From Streptomyces narbonensis (GTDB taxonomy: Bacteria > Actinomycetota > Actinomycetes > Streptomycetales > Streptomycetaceae), in the NCBI RefSeq assembly GCF_014649015.1, contig NZ_BMSF01000001.1, positions 496,001 to 560,000 of the forward strand: DNA of 64,000 bases, given 5' to 3'. Shown piece after piece: positions 54,757-64,000 of the stretch. The translations under genes and the position numbers were made by a program. Position 1 is the first letter of the stretch, and each line of letters opens with the position of its first letter. The notes beneath the pieces were generated by a model. It did not search any database. It saw only the letters and a program-made list of their open reading frames with translations, and was not told where the DNA came from.

Positions 54757-54788
54757 GGGCCCGGGGTGTTCGCATCCCGGGCCCTTTT
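54757..54788 (+). terminator. rho-independent terminator after the DUF6243-like gene
   Basis: GGGCCCGGG (54757-54765) pairs perfectly with CCCGGGCCC (54776-54784), 10-nt loop, followed by TTTT. Confidence 0.9.
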
Positions 54789-54793
54789 GCTCC

Positions 54794-56251
54794 TCACCTC
54801 AGGTGCTTCGGCAGGCGCAGCGCCGCCACCGCCGTCACGAGCGCCGTCGCCAGCTGGAGCAGCAGGGTCACCGTCAGGGCCGTCCCCGAGTCCGGGTCGG
54901 CGGCGGACAGGCTCAGGAAGAGCGTGCCGAGGGTGGCCACGCCCAGGGTCAGCGCCGCCTGCTGGGTCGTGACCAGGACCCCGCTGCCCACACCCGCCCG
55001 CTCCGCCGGCACCTCCGAGAGCACCACCCGGAAGAGCACCGGAAGCTGGAGGCCCTGCCCGAGCCCCGCGAGCGCCATGCCCGGAGCGAGGCTTCCCACC
55101 GACAGGTCCGGCCAGGAGCGCCAGGCCGTCAGGGCGAGCAGTCCCAGGCCGAGGGCCTGGAGCAGGGCGCCCGCCGGAACCACCCGGGTGCCCCAGCGCC
55201 GTACGAGCCGAGGGCCTGCCAGTGAGGCCCCGAAGAAGGCCACCGCCATCGGGACGAGCGCGAGCCCCGAGGCCACCGCCCCCAGGCCCAGGCCCTGCTG
55301 GAGCGCGACCGCGATCACGAACATGAAGCCGCCGAAGCCCCCCGACAGCGGCAGGACCAGGAGCAATCCGCGCCGCAGCGGGACCAGGCCGAGCAGGCTG
55401 GGCGGGACCAGCGGGGTGTCGCCCCGGGCCTCCGCCCGCCGCTCCACCCGCCAGAAGGCGGCCGCCGCGAACGGGAACACGGCGAGCGAGACCCAGGTCC
55501 ACAGCGGCCAGCCTGCCGTCCGGCCCTCCGTCAGCGGGGCGAGCAGGGTGAACAGCGCGACCGCGAGCAGCAGCGTGCCCCGCACGTCGACCGGGGCCGG
55601 CCGGTCCGAGCGGGTCTCCGGCACGGTCCGCAGGGCGAGCAGGAGGCCCGCGACCGCCACCGGCACGTTCACCAGGAAGACCGACCGCCAGCCCGTGCCC
55701 GCGAGGTCGGCGGCGACGAGGACGCCGCCCAGGATCTGACCGGCCACCATCGACAGGCCGGCGGTCGCCCCGTACAGGCTCAGCGCCTTCGCGCGGCGCG
55801 GTCCCGTCGTGGAGGCGTGGATGGTCGCGAGCACCTGCGGCAGCATCAGTGCCGCCGCCGCGCCCTGCGCCACCCGGGCCGCGACGAGGGTCCACGCGTC
55901 CGGGGCGAGCCCGCAGGCCAGCGAGGTCAGGCCGAAGGCGGTCATGCCGGCGAGGAAGAGGCGGCGGCGTCCGAAGAGGTCGCCGAGACGTCCGCCGAGG
56001 ACGAGGAGGACGGCGTACGACAGGCCGTATCCGGCCACGATCAGTTCGAGGAGCGAGGGACCGGCCGCCAGGTCCCGGCCGATGGACGGCAGGGCGACGT
56101 TGACGATGAAGAAGTCGATCAGCGGCAGCGCGGCGCCGAGAAGGACCGTGAACAGGCCCAGCGGGCCGAGCGTCGCGGGGCCGGGACCGGCGGTCGGTGC
56201 GCCGGTGGGGGCGGGGGTGGAGGTGGAGGCGGAGGCGGAGGTCGAAGTCAC
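54794..56251 (-). CDS. MFS drug-exporter-like transporter
   Basis: A 485-residue DHA2-type exporter with about 14 hydrophobic segments, motif A GGRLGDLFGRRRLF, and the TM1 IDFFIVNVALPSI pattern. The N-terminal 30 residues are Ser/Thr/Pro-rich. GTG 56251 is chosen because the upstream frame overlaps the operator region. It is divergent from the second MmyB-type regulator, repeating the arrangement at 21.9-24.3 kb. Confidence 0.86.
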   Translation of the reverse strand: MTSTSASASTSTPAPTGAPTAGPGPATLGPLGLFTVLLGAALPLIDFFIVNVALPSIGRDLAAGPSLLELIVAGYGLSYAVLLVLGGRLGDLFGRRRLFLAGMTAFGLTSLACGLAPDAWTLVAARVAQGAAAALMLPQVLATIHASTTGPRRAKALSLYGATAGLSMVAGQILGGVLVAADLAGTGWRSVFLVNVPVAVAGLLLALRTVPETRSDRPAPVDVRGTLLLAVALFTLLAPLTEGRTAGWPLWTWVSLAVFPFAAAAFWRVERRAEARGDTPLVPPSLLGLVPLRRGLLLVLPLSGGFGGFMFVIAVALQQGLGLGAVASGLALVPMAVAFFGASLAGPRLVRRWGTRVVPAGALLQALGLGLLALTAWRSWPDLSVGSLAPGMALAGLGQGLQLPVLFRVVLSEVPAERAGVGSGVLVTTQQAALTLGVATLGTLFLSLSAADPDSGTALTVTLLLQLATALVTAVAALRLPKHLR

Positions 56252-56278
56252 GCCTTCGACGATCCGCTCACCCTCAGC

Positions 56279-56320
56279 CTGGTACCAGAGTCTTCTTATC
56301 CTGGTAGTGGCGCTACCTGG
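56279..56320. promoter_or_regulatory. candidate operators of the second MmyB-type regulator
   Basis: A perfect 10-bp palindrome CTGGTACCAG (56279-56288) is followed by CTTATC and the inverted repeat CCTGGTAG (56300-56307) / CTACCTGG (56313-56320), one mismatch. CTTATCCTG also precedes the paralogue's operator at 23338. Confidence 0.65.
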
Positions 56321-56361
56321 CAACCGGACGGCCGGTCCGTCACCCTGGAGGAGTGACGATC

Positions 56362-57402
56362 ATGACGACGCCCGTGACAGAGGCTTCGCCGGGGGCTGCG
56401 GCTTCGCCCGTGACGGAGGCTTCGCCCGTGACGGAGGCTTCGCCCGTGACGGAGGCTTCGCCCGTGACGGAGGCTTCGCCCGTGACGGAGGCTTCGCCCG
56501 TGACGGAGGCTTCGCCCGTGACGGAGGCTTCGCCCGTGACCGCGGCCTCCCCCCGGGCCCGGCGGCACGAACTCGCCGCCTTCCTTCGCAGCCGCCGCGA
56601 GCGCATCACCCCCGAACAGGTCGGCCTTCCGCGTGGCCGCCGCCGGCGAACCCCCGGCCTGCGCCGCGAGGAGGTCGCGCACCTCTCCGCCGTCGGCGTC
56701 ACCTGGTACACCTGGCTCGAACAGGCCCGCGACATCCAGGTCTCCCCGCAGGTCCTCGACGCCCTCGCCGACGCGCTGCTCCTCGACCCGACCGAGCGGA
56801 CCCACCTCTTCGCCCTCGCCGCGCAGGCCGACCCGCACCCCGGGACGAGCTCCCCGGCCGTCACGCCCGCGCTGCGGCAGATGCTCGACCAGCTGGAACC
56901 CCTGCCCGCCGCCGTCCAGAACAGCCGCTTCGACTTCCTCGCCTACAACCGCACCTTCGGGCGGCTCTTCCGCGACCTCGACTCCCTGCCCCGCGAGGAC
57001 CGCAACTCCCTCTGGCTGGCCTTCACCGACGCGGACTTCCGGGCCGCCGCCACCGACCTGCCGGACCTCCTCCCGATCCTCGCCGGGAAGCTCCGCGCCG
57101 CCATGGCCGAACACCTGGCGGAGCCCGCCTGGAAGGCGCTCGTCCAGCGGCTCGAACGGGCCTCGCCCGAATTCCGGGAGATCTGGGCCCGGCACGACGT
57201 GGTCGCCCCGGGCGGGCGCACCAAGGTCATCCACAACGCCCTGGTCGGGGTGCTGCGCTTCGAGCACACCAACCTGTGGCTGGGCCCGACGTCCGGGCCG
57301 TGCCTCGTGACGTACGTCCCGGTGGACGCGGCGACCCGGGCGGGCGTCGAGCGGCTCCTCGCGCTGGTCGTCGAGGGGGAGGGGGAGGGGGAGGGGGAGT
57401 AG
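56362..57402 (+). CDS. MmyB-type helix-turn-helix regulator with PVTEAS repeats
   Basis: A 346-residue paralogue of the regulator at 23381. An N-terminal extension of PVTEAS hexapeptide repeats (about 3-60) precedes the HTH (RRRTPGLRREEVAHLSAVGV, TWYTWLEQARDIQ) and the MmyB ligand-binding domain (YNRTFGRLFRDLDSL). GGAGGA lies 9 nt before ATG 56362. The C terminus ends in a Gly/Glu repeat EGEGEGEGE. It is divergent from an MFS exporter. Confidence 0.88.
   Translation: MTTPVTEASPGAAASPVTEASPVTEASPVTEASPVTEASPVTEASPVTEASPVTEASPVTAASPRARRHELAAFLRSRRERITPEQVGLPRGRRRRTPGLRREEVAHLSAVGVTWYTWLEQARDIQVSPQVLDALADALLLDPTERTHLFALAAQADPHPGTSSPAVTPALRQMLDQLEPLPAAVQNSRFDFLAYNRTFGRLFRDLDSLPREDRNSLWLAFTDADFRAAATDLPDLLPILAGKLRAAMAEHLAEPAWKALVQRLERASPEFREIWARHDVVAPGGRTKVIHNALVGVLRFEHTNLWLGPTSGPCLVTYVPVDAATRAGVERLLALVVEGEGEGEGE
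56401..56526. repeat. 18-bp in-frame minisatellite
   Basis: Seven perfect copies of GCTTCGCCCGTGACGGAG, with degenerate copies on both sides. In the regulator gene each copy adds one ASPVTE hexapeptide, so copy number can change without frameshift. Confidence 0.95.
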
Positions 57403-57420
57403 GGCGAGTCGCCGTCCGCG

Positions 57421-57610
57421 CCCGTCGGTCAGTCGGCCGGCCGGGGCGGTCCCGTCGGTCCGCCGGTCAGTACGGGCGGTCCCGTCGGTCCGCGGGTCAG
57501 TACGGGCGGTCCCGTCGGTCCGCGGGTCAGTACGGGCGGTCCCGTCGGTCCTCGGGTCAGTACGGGCGGTCCCGTCGGTCCTCGGGTCAGTACGGGCGGT
57601 CCCGTCGGCC
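57421..57610. repeat. 30-bp intergenic minisatellite
   Basis: A degenerate first unit (57421-57450), five near-perfect 30-bp units (57451-57600) and a partial one. Each contains ACGGG-CGGT-CCCGT, a small perfect hairpin. It lies between convergent genes and just outside the MFS stop at 57646. The stretch 57403-57645 contains no supported gene. Confidence 0.93.
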
Positions 57611-57645
57611 GGTCCCGCCCGCCAGCTCCTCGGCGGACCCGACGG

Positions 57646-59097
57646 TCAGCCCCGCGGCGGACCCGCCCGCACCGCCGTGTGAACGTCCTCCTCCGCCGCC
57701 AGGAACCGGGCCGTCCGCTCCGCCGTGTGCCGCGCCCACGCCCCGCTCGTCAGCGCACCCACCAGGAGGACGGCGGCCCCGCAGGCCGTCACGATCCAGT
57801 AGCCCGGGCGGGCCGGGGCGACGAACGTCTCCGGGGCCGTGCCCGCGCCCACGCCCGCCGCCAGCACCGCGCCGACCACCGCCACCCCGAGGGTCTGCCC
57901 GACCTGGCGGCTCGTCGAGGCCACCGCGGCGGCCACCCCCGCCTGCGCCCGGGGCATCCCGGAGACCGCGGTGTTCGTGATCGGCGCGTTCGCCAGACCG
58001 AAGCCGATGCCGAAGAGCACGTACCCGGTGAAGAGCAGCGGATCGCTCGTCTCGGCCTCGAAGGCGGCGAAGAGCAGCGACCCGGCCGCCATCGTCGCGC
58101 CGGAGAGCAGCAGCGAGGGGCGCGGCCCGCGCGCTGCCGTCAGCCGCCCCGACAGCGGTGCGAAGACGAAGGTCATGCCGGCCAGCGGCAGCATGTAGAG
58201 CCCCGCCTCCAGGGGGGAGAGGCCTCGCACGTCCTGGAGGTACAGCGTGTTCAGGAAGAGGAAGCCGCCCAGCGCCGCGAAGGCGCAGACCGCGATCACC
58301 GTGGCCCCGCTGAAGGGCGCGCTGCGGAAGAACCGCAGGTCGATCAGGGGCTCGCGGCGCCTCGGCTCGTAGACGAGCACCCCGGCGAGGGCGGCGACGG
58401 CGATCCCGGCGAAAAGGGGGTCGCGCTCGATGATCGCGTACGTGAGCGAGCCGAGGAGCGCCGCGACGAGGAGCTGTCCGACGGGGTCGGGGCGCCGGGG
58501 CCGGGGCGCGCGGGACTCGGGGACGTACCGCAGGGTGAGGAGCAGGGCGACGAGGGCGACCGGCAGGTTCACCCAGAAGATCGCCCGCCAGCCGACCGAC
58601 TCGACGAGCAGACCGCCCACCAGCGGGCCCGCGGCCATGGAGATGCCGACCACCGCGCCCCAGGCGCCGATGGCACGCGCGCGTGCGGCGGGCTCGGTGA
58701 AGGTGTTGGTGATGATCGACATGGCGACCGGGTTCAGCATCGAGCCGCCGACGGCCTGCACCGCCCGGAAGGCGATCAGGGCCTCCAGGCTGGGCGCGAG
58801 GGAGCAGAGCAGCGAGCCGAGGGCGAAGACGACCAGGCCCGTGACGAAGACCTTGCGGCGGCCGATCCGGTCGGCGGTCGAGCCGGCGAGCATCAGCAGC
58901 GAGGCGAGGACCAGCGTGTAGGCGTCGATGACCCACTGCAGGCCGGAGACGGAGGCGCCCAGGTCGCGCCGCAGGGAGGGCAGGGCGACGTTGAGGGCGG
59001 TGTTGTCCAGGCTGACGATCAGCAGGCTCATGCAGCAGATCGCGAGGACGACGAGCTGCCGGCGCCGGGGGAGCTGCGAGCGTGTGAGCTCTGGCAT
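57646..59097 (-). CDS. MFS drug-exporter-like transporter
   Basis: A 483-residue 14-TM DHA2-type exporter. TM1 motif is VSLDNTALNVALPSL, motif A GSTADRIGRRKVF, motif C-like GISMAAGPLVGGLL. ATG 59097 is 52 bp from the divergent dusB start. A second minus-strand frame (57587-58936) is only a shadow. Confidence 0.87.
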   Translation of the reverse strand: MPELTRSQLPRRRQLVVLAICCMSLLIVSLDNTALNVALPSLRRDLGASVSGLQWVIDAYTLVLASLLMLAGSTADRIGRRKVFVTGLVVFALGSLLCSLAPSLEALIAFRAVQAVGGSMLNPVAMSIITNTFTEPAARARAIGAWGAVVGISMAAGPLVGGLLVESVGWRAIFWVNLPVALVALLLTLRYVPESRAPRPRRPDPVGQLLVAALLGSLTYAIIERDPLFAGIAVAALAGVLVYEPRRREPLIDLRFFRSAPFSGATVIAVCAFAALGGFLFLNTLYLQDVRGLSPLEAGLYMLPLAGMTFVFAPLSGRLTAARGPRPSLLLSGATMAAGSLLFAAFEAETSDPLLFTGYVLFGIGFGLANAPITNTAVSGMPRAQAGVAAAVASTSRQVGQTLGVAVVGAVLAAGVGAGTAPETFVAPARPGYWIVTACGAAVLLVGALTSGAWARHTAERTARFLAAEEDVHTAVRAGPPRG

Positions 59098-59149
59098 GTT
59101 CGGATAGTACGGCTAACTAATGACCGGCGCAGTGCGCGACAATGGCCCA

Positions 59150-60286
59150 ATGACCGCGTTCTCCCCCCTCGCCATCGGGCCGCACATCGTGCAGCCGCCG
59201 GTGGTGCTCGCCCCGATGGCCGGCATCACCAACGCCCCCTTCCGTACCCTCTGCCGCGAGTTCAGCGGCGGCAAGGGGCTGTTCGTGAGCGAGATGATCA
59301 CGACGCGCGCTCTGGTCGAGCGCAACGAGAAGACGATGCAGCTCATCCGGTTCGACGAGACCGAGAAGCCGCGCTCGATCCAGCTGTACGGGGTGGACCC
59401 CGTGACGGTCGGCAAGGCCGTGCGGATGATCGTCGACGAGGACCTCGCCGACCACATCGACCTGAACTTCGGCTGCCCGGTCCCCAAGGTGACGCGGAAG
59501 GGCGGCGGCTCGGCCCTGCCCTACAAGCGGCCGCTGCTGCGCGCGATCCTCAACGAGGCCGTGGGCAACGCGGGTGACCTGCCGGTCACGATGAAGATGC
59601 GCAAGGGCATCGACGACGACCACATCACCTATCTCGACGCGGGCCGGATCGCGGTCGAGGAGGGTGTCACGGCGATCGCGCTGCACGGGCGGACGGCGGC
59701 CCAGCACTACGGCGGTACGGCGGACTGGGACGCGATCGCGCGCCTCAAGGAGCACGTCCCGGAGATCCCGGTCCTCGGCAACGGCGACATCTGGTCGGCC
59801 GACGACGCCCTGCGGATGATGCGGGAGACGGGCTGCGACGGTGTGGTCGTCGGGCGCGGCTGCCTGGGGCGGCCGTGGCTCTTCGGCGACCTCGTGGCCG
59901 GCTTCGAGGGCACCGGCGAGTACGCGCAGCCGGGTCTGCGGGTGGTCGCGGACGCGATGGTGCGGCACGCGCGGCTGCTCGGCGAGTGGCTCGGCGACGA
60001 GGCACGCGGTGTCATCGACTTCCGCAAGCATGTCGCCTGGTACTTGAAGGGCTTCGCGGTCGGCTCCGAGATGCGCAAGAAGCTCGCCATCACCTCTTCC
60101 CTGGACGAGCTGCGCGCTCAGTTGAGCGAGCTCGACCTGGACCAGCCGTGGCCGGTGGGCGCGGACGGTCCGCGGGGCCGTACGTCCGGAAACAACCGAG
60201 TCGTCCTGCCGGATGGCTGGTTGAAGGACCCGTACGACTGCGCGGGCGTGAGTGAGGACGCCGAGCTGGACACGTCCGGCGGGTGA
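59150..60286 (+). CDS. dusB: tRNA-dihydrouridine synthase DusB
   Basis: A 378-residue FMN enzyme reducing uridines in tRNA. Motifs are VVLAPMAGITNAPFR near residue 20, LNFGCPVPKVTRKGGG with the catalytic Cys near 107, MKMRKGIDDDH and ALHGRTAAQHYGG, NGDIW and VVVGRGCLGRPWLF. ATG 59150 is the family start. A T-tailed terminator follows. Confidence 0.95.
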   Translation: MTAFSPLAIGPHIVQPPVVLAPMAGITNAPFRTLCREFSGGKGLFVSEMITTRALVERNEKTMQLIRFDETEKPRSIQLYGVDPVTVGKAVRMIVDEDLADHIDLNFGCPVPKVTRKGGGSALPYKRPLLRAILNEAVGNAGDLPVTMKMRKGIDDDHITYLDAGRIAVEEGVTAIALHGRTAAQHYGGTADWDAIARLKEHVPEIPVLGNGDIWSADDALRMMRETGCDGVVVGRGCLGRPWLFGDLVAGFEGTGEYAQPGLRVVADAMVRHARLLGEWLGDEARGVIDFRKHVAWYLKGFAVGSEMRKKLAITSSLDELRAQLSELDLDQPWPVGADGPRGRTSGNNRVVLPDGWLKDPYDCAGVSEDAELDTSGG

Positions 60287-60384
60287 GATCCGTGCAGGAA
60301 ACGACCTTTCCTGAGGAGTGATCCTCGCCACCCCTGAGGGGGGTGGCGCTCACATGAGCAGATAACGGTCGGCTGCACAGCCTG

Positions 60385-60412
60385 AAGGGTGGCACTGGGT
60401 GCCACCCTTTTT
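60385..60412 (+). terminator. intrinsic terminator after dusB
   Basis: AAGGGTGGCA (60385-60394) pairs perfectly with TGCCACCCTT (60400-60409), 5-nt loop, then TTTTT: the most canonical terminator in the window. Confidence 0.95.
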
Positions 60413-60652
60413 GCGTTCAAGAAGTGAACACAAGTGCTCGGATGTATGCTCACCTGAGCGGCAAGCCTCTATTTTGGGTCATCTGAGCTTCGGGGCCTGA
60501 AAGCGGAAGCTACCTCTCAGTTACTTTCGATGTGCTGGCGGACGGGTGGTTAAGACCATGTGACCGGCAGGCGTACCTCCACAGACGCCTTCGATCTGGG
60601 TATGTTCCTCGCCGTCAGGGCAGCCAACCGAGTCATCGAGGAGTCGGGACCC
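60413..60652 (+). promoter_or_regulatory. ppdK upstream region
   Basis: Gene-free region (with 60287-60384, 366 bp). It holds an inverted repeat GTTCA-AGAAG-TGAAC (60415-60429) and a possible extended -10, TGTATGCT (60443-60450), without a clear -35. GAGGAG near 60639 could serve the GTG start. The regulator is unknown. Confidence 0.4.
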
Positions 60653-63364
<2,712 letters not shown>

Positions 63365-63367
63365 GTC

Positions 63368-63492
63368 CTGCTGAACCGGTGTTCAGGAGCGGCGGTCGGG
63401 CCCTCCTGAACGCCGGTTCAGCAGCGGTACCGGTCCTTGCTGAACCCCGGTTCAGCAGCCGTGCCGATCCTTGCTGAACCCCTGTTCAGCAG
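63368..63492. repeat. array of four palindromes, about 34-bp period
   Basis: Palindromes at about 63368-63389, 63403-63424, 63437-63458 and 63471-63492 each have the form (T/C)GAAC-N4-GTTCAG with extended arms such as GCTGAACCCCGGTTCAGC. They begin 3 bp after the ppdK stop. No T runs follow. Confidence 0.93.
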
Positions 63493-63572
63493 CGGAAACG
63501 CGGAACCACCGGGGTCGCCGTCGGTCACTTTCGACCCTCACCGACGGGCGGCGGCCCCGGGCGCCAAAGAGA

Positions 63573-63612
63573 GACGGGGCGGACACCTTTGTGCGGAGGT
63601 GTCCGCCCCGTC
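63573..63612. terminator. strong terminator downstream of the palindrome array
   Basis: A perfect 16-bp stem (GACGGGGCGGACACCT at 63573-63588 with 63597-63612), 8-nt loop. Confidence 0.92.
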
Positions 63613-64000
63613 GCGTTTCACCCTGATCGAGGCCGCTCATTTTGCTTGGCCGTCGATCAGATGTGAGTTCCTGTTCAATTTCGGCCGATTGAATTATTGG
63701 CCATTGAACTTTTCTGTTTCCTCGACGCAAAGAACGGGGCGGGCGCGACCCCCGGATCCCCACCCAGGGGCCGCGCCCTTTACCGATGTCGGGCAGGTGA
63801 GCCGCAACCTCGCCGACCGCCGCCGGACGCGCAAAGCCCCCCACGGTCTTCGCCACGTCACCTCGGTCCTGAAGGTTTCCTGCCCGACCCGCACAGCTTT
63901 TCGTTTCCTCCCTGATTGCCGCGATGCTTTTCAACTGTGGCTGAAACACCCTGGTAACGTGCTGTGATGCTGTGCATACTCGTCGTCGGGGGTGGTTGCG
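63613..64000. other. gene-free right end with AT-richer island
   Basis: No gene is supported over this 388-bp stretch (602 bp from the ppdK stop to 63966). About 63650-63725 is clearly less GC-rich and holds GTTCAAT...ATTGAAC repeats. GGGCGCGACCCC (63741-63752) pairs with GGGGCCGCGCCC (63767-63778) as a further hairpin. An ATG at 63967 opens MLCILVVGGGC to the edge, too short to call. Confidence 0.6.

Noticed and set aside
57421..57610. CRISPR-like array
   Set aside because: The 30-bp units are contiguous without unique spacers, and no cas genes are near.
57587..58936. Second minus-strand frame overlapping the third MFS gene
   Set aside because: It lacks hydrophobic segments and is Arg/Gly/Pro-rich; the 57646-59097 frame carries the transporter motifs.
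63437..63967. 176-codon plus-strand ORF downstream of ppdK
   Set aside because: It runs through the palindromes and terminator hairpins and lacks normal third-position bias or a ribosome-binding site.
63967..64000. Possible gene start MLCILVVGGGC at the right edge
   Set aside because: Only 11 codons are visible and no ribosome-binding site is evident, so it cannot be supported.

Overview
The window is chromosomal DNA of a Streptomyces (or very close relative). It is very GC-rich with strong G/C bias at third codon positions, uses GTG starts often, and keeps a familiar Streptomyces gene order: hrcA-dnaJ2, rsmE, phoH-ybeY-CNNM, era, leuA, recO-uppS, znuACB-zur, glyS, dusB and ppdK. Lineage-typical families surround this core: XRE/DUF397 pairs, MmyB-type regulators, TerD/TerB proteins and sortase-anchored surface proteins. 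I saw no prophage, transposase, CRISPR array, rRNA or tRNA.

Layout. 1-6 kb: a left-truncated DUF3097 gene whose 5' end is tandemly repeated, an MBL hydrolase, the CIRCE-controlled hrcA-dnaJ2 heat-shock operon, then a nitronate monooxygenase-like gene and rsmE. 6-11.5 kb: a small unknown gene, a coupled AAA+ ATPase/TPR membrane-protein pair, and a HIT-RNase Z-deaminase operon. 11.7-18.5 kb is accessory: a large secreted metzincin-like protein, a methyltransferase, an MFS transporter and a PfkB-family kinase. 18.5-21.8 kb: phoH-ybeY-CNNM-MmcQ. 21.9-24.3 kb: an MFS exporter divergent from an MmyB-type regulator. 24.3-29 kb: a deaminase-fold gene without visible zinc ligands, a three-gene secreted/surface locus resembling Gram-positive WxL systems (its first gene has a TTA codon), and era. 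29-36.2 kb: a TerD-family gene, a protealysin-like M4 protease with an emfourin-type inhibitor, leuA with a leader peptide and attenuator, a sortase-anchored choice-of-anchor A protein and a TerB-family protein. 36.2-45 kb: an FAD oxidoreductase, a LuxR regulator behind a strong hairpin, fprA behind a candidate iron box, a membrane protein, an XRE/DUF397 island with two small divergent genes, and a mycothiol-type enzyme divergent from a LysR regulator. 45.2-52.2 kb: recO, uppS, a YcxB-like protein, the zinc uptake operon with its regulator, and glyS. 52.2-59.1 kb is accessory and repeat-rich: a decayed membrane-protein gene, TetR plus aldo/keto reductase, a G-rich tract, a 9-codon ORF before a DUF6243-like gene, a second MFS/MmyB pair, two minisatellites and a third MFS transporter. 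59.1-64 kb: dusB, ppdK and an array of four palindromes.

How the parts work together. The core covers heat-shock control, RNA maturation (RsmE, YbeY, RNase Z, DusB, Era), leucine synthesis, zinc homeostasis, isoprenoid/cell-wall lipid synthesis and PEP/pyruvate interconversion. Much of the accessory material is directed at the cell surface or at export. Several control elements can be read directly: CIRCE, leucine attenuation, a pair of candidate Zur boxes, a candidate iron box, a TetR-type palindrome, and related inverted repeats in front of two paralogous regulator/exporter pairs.
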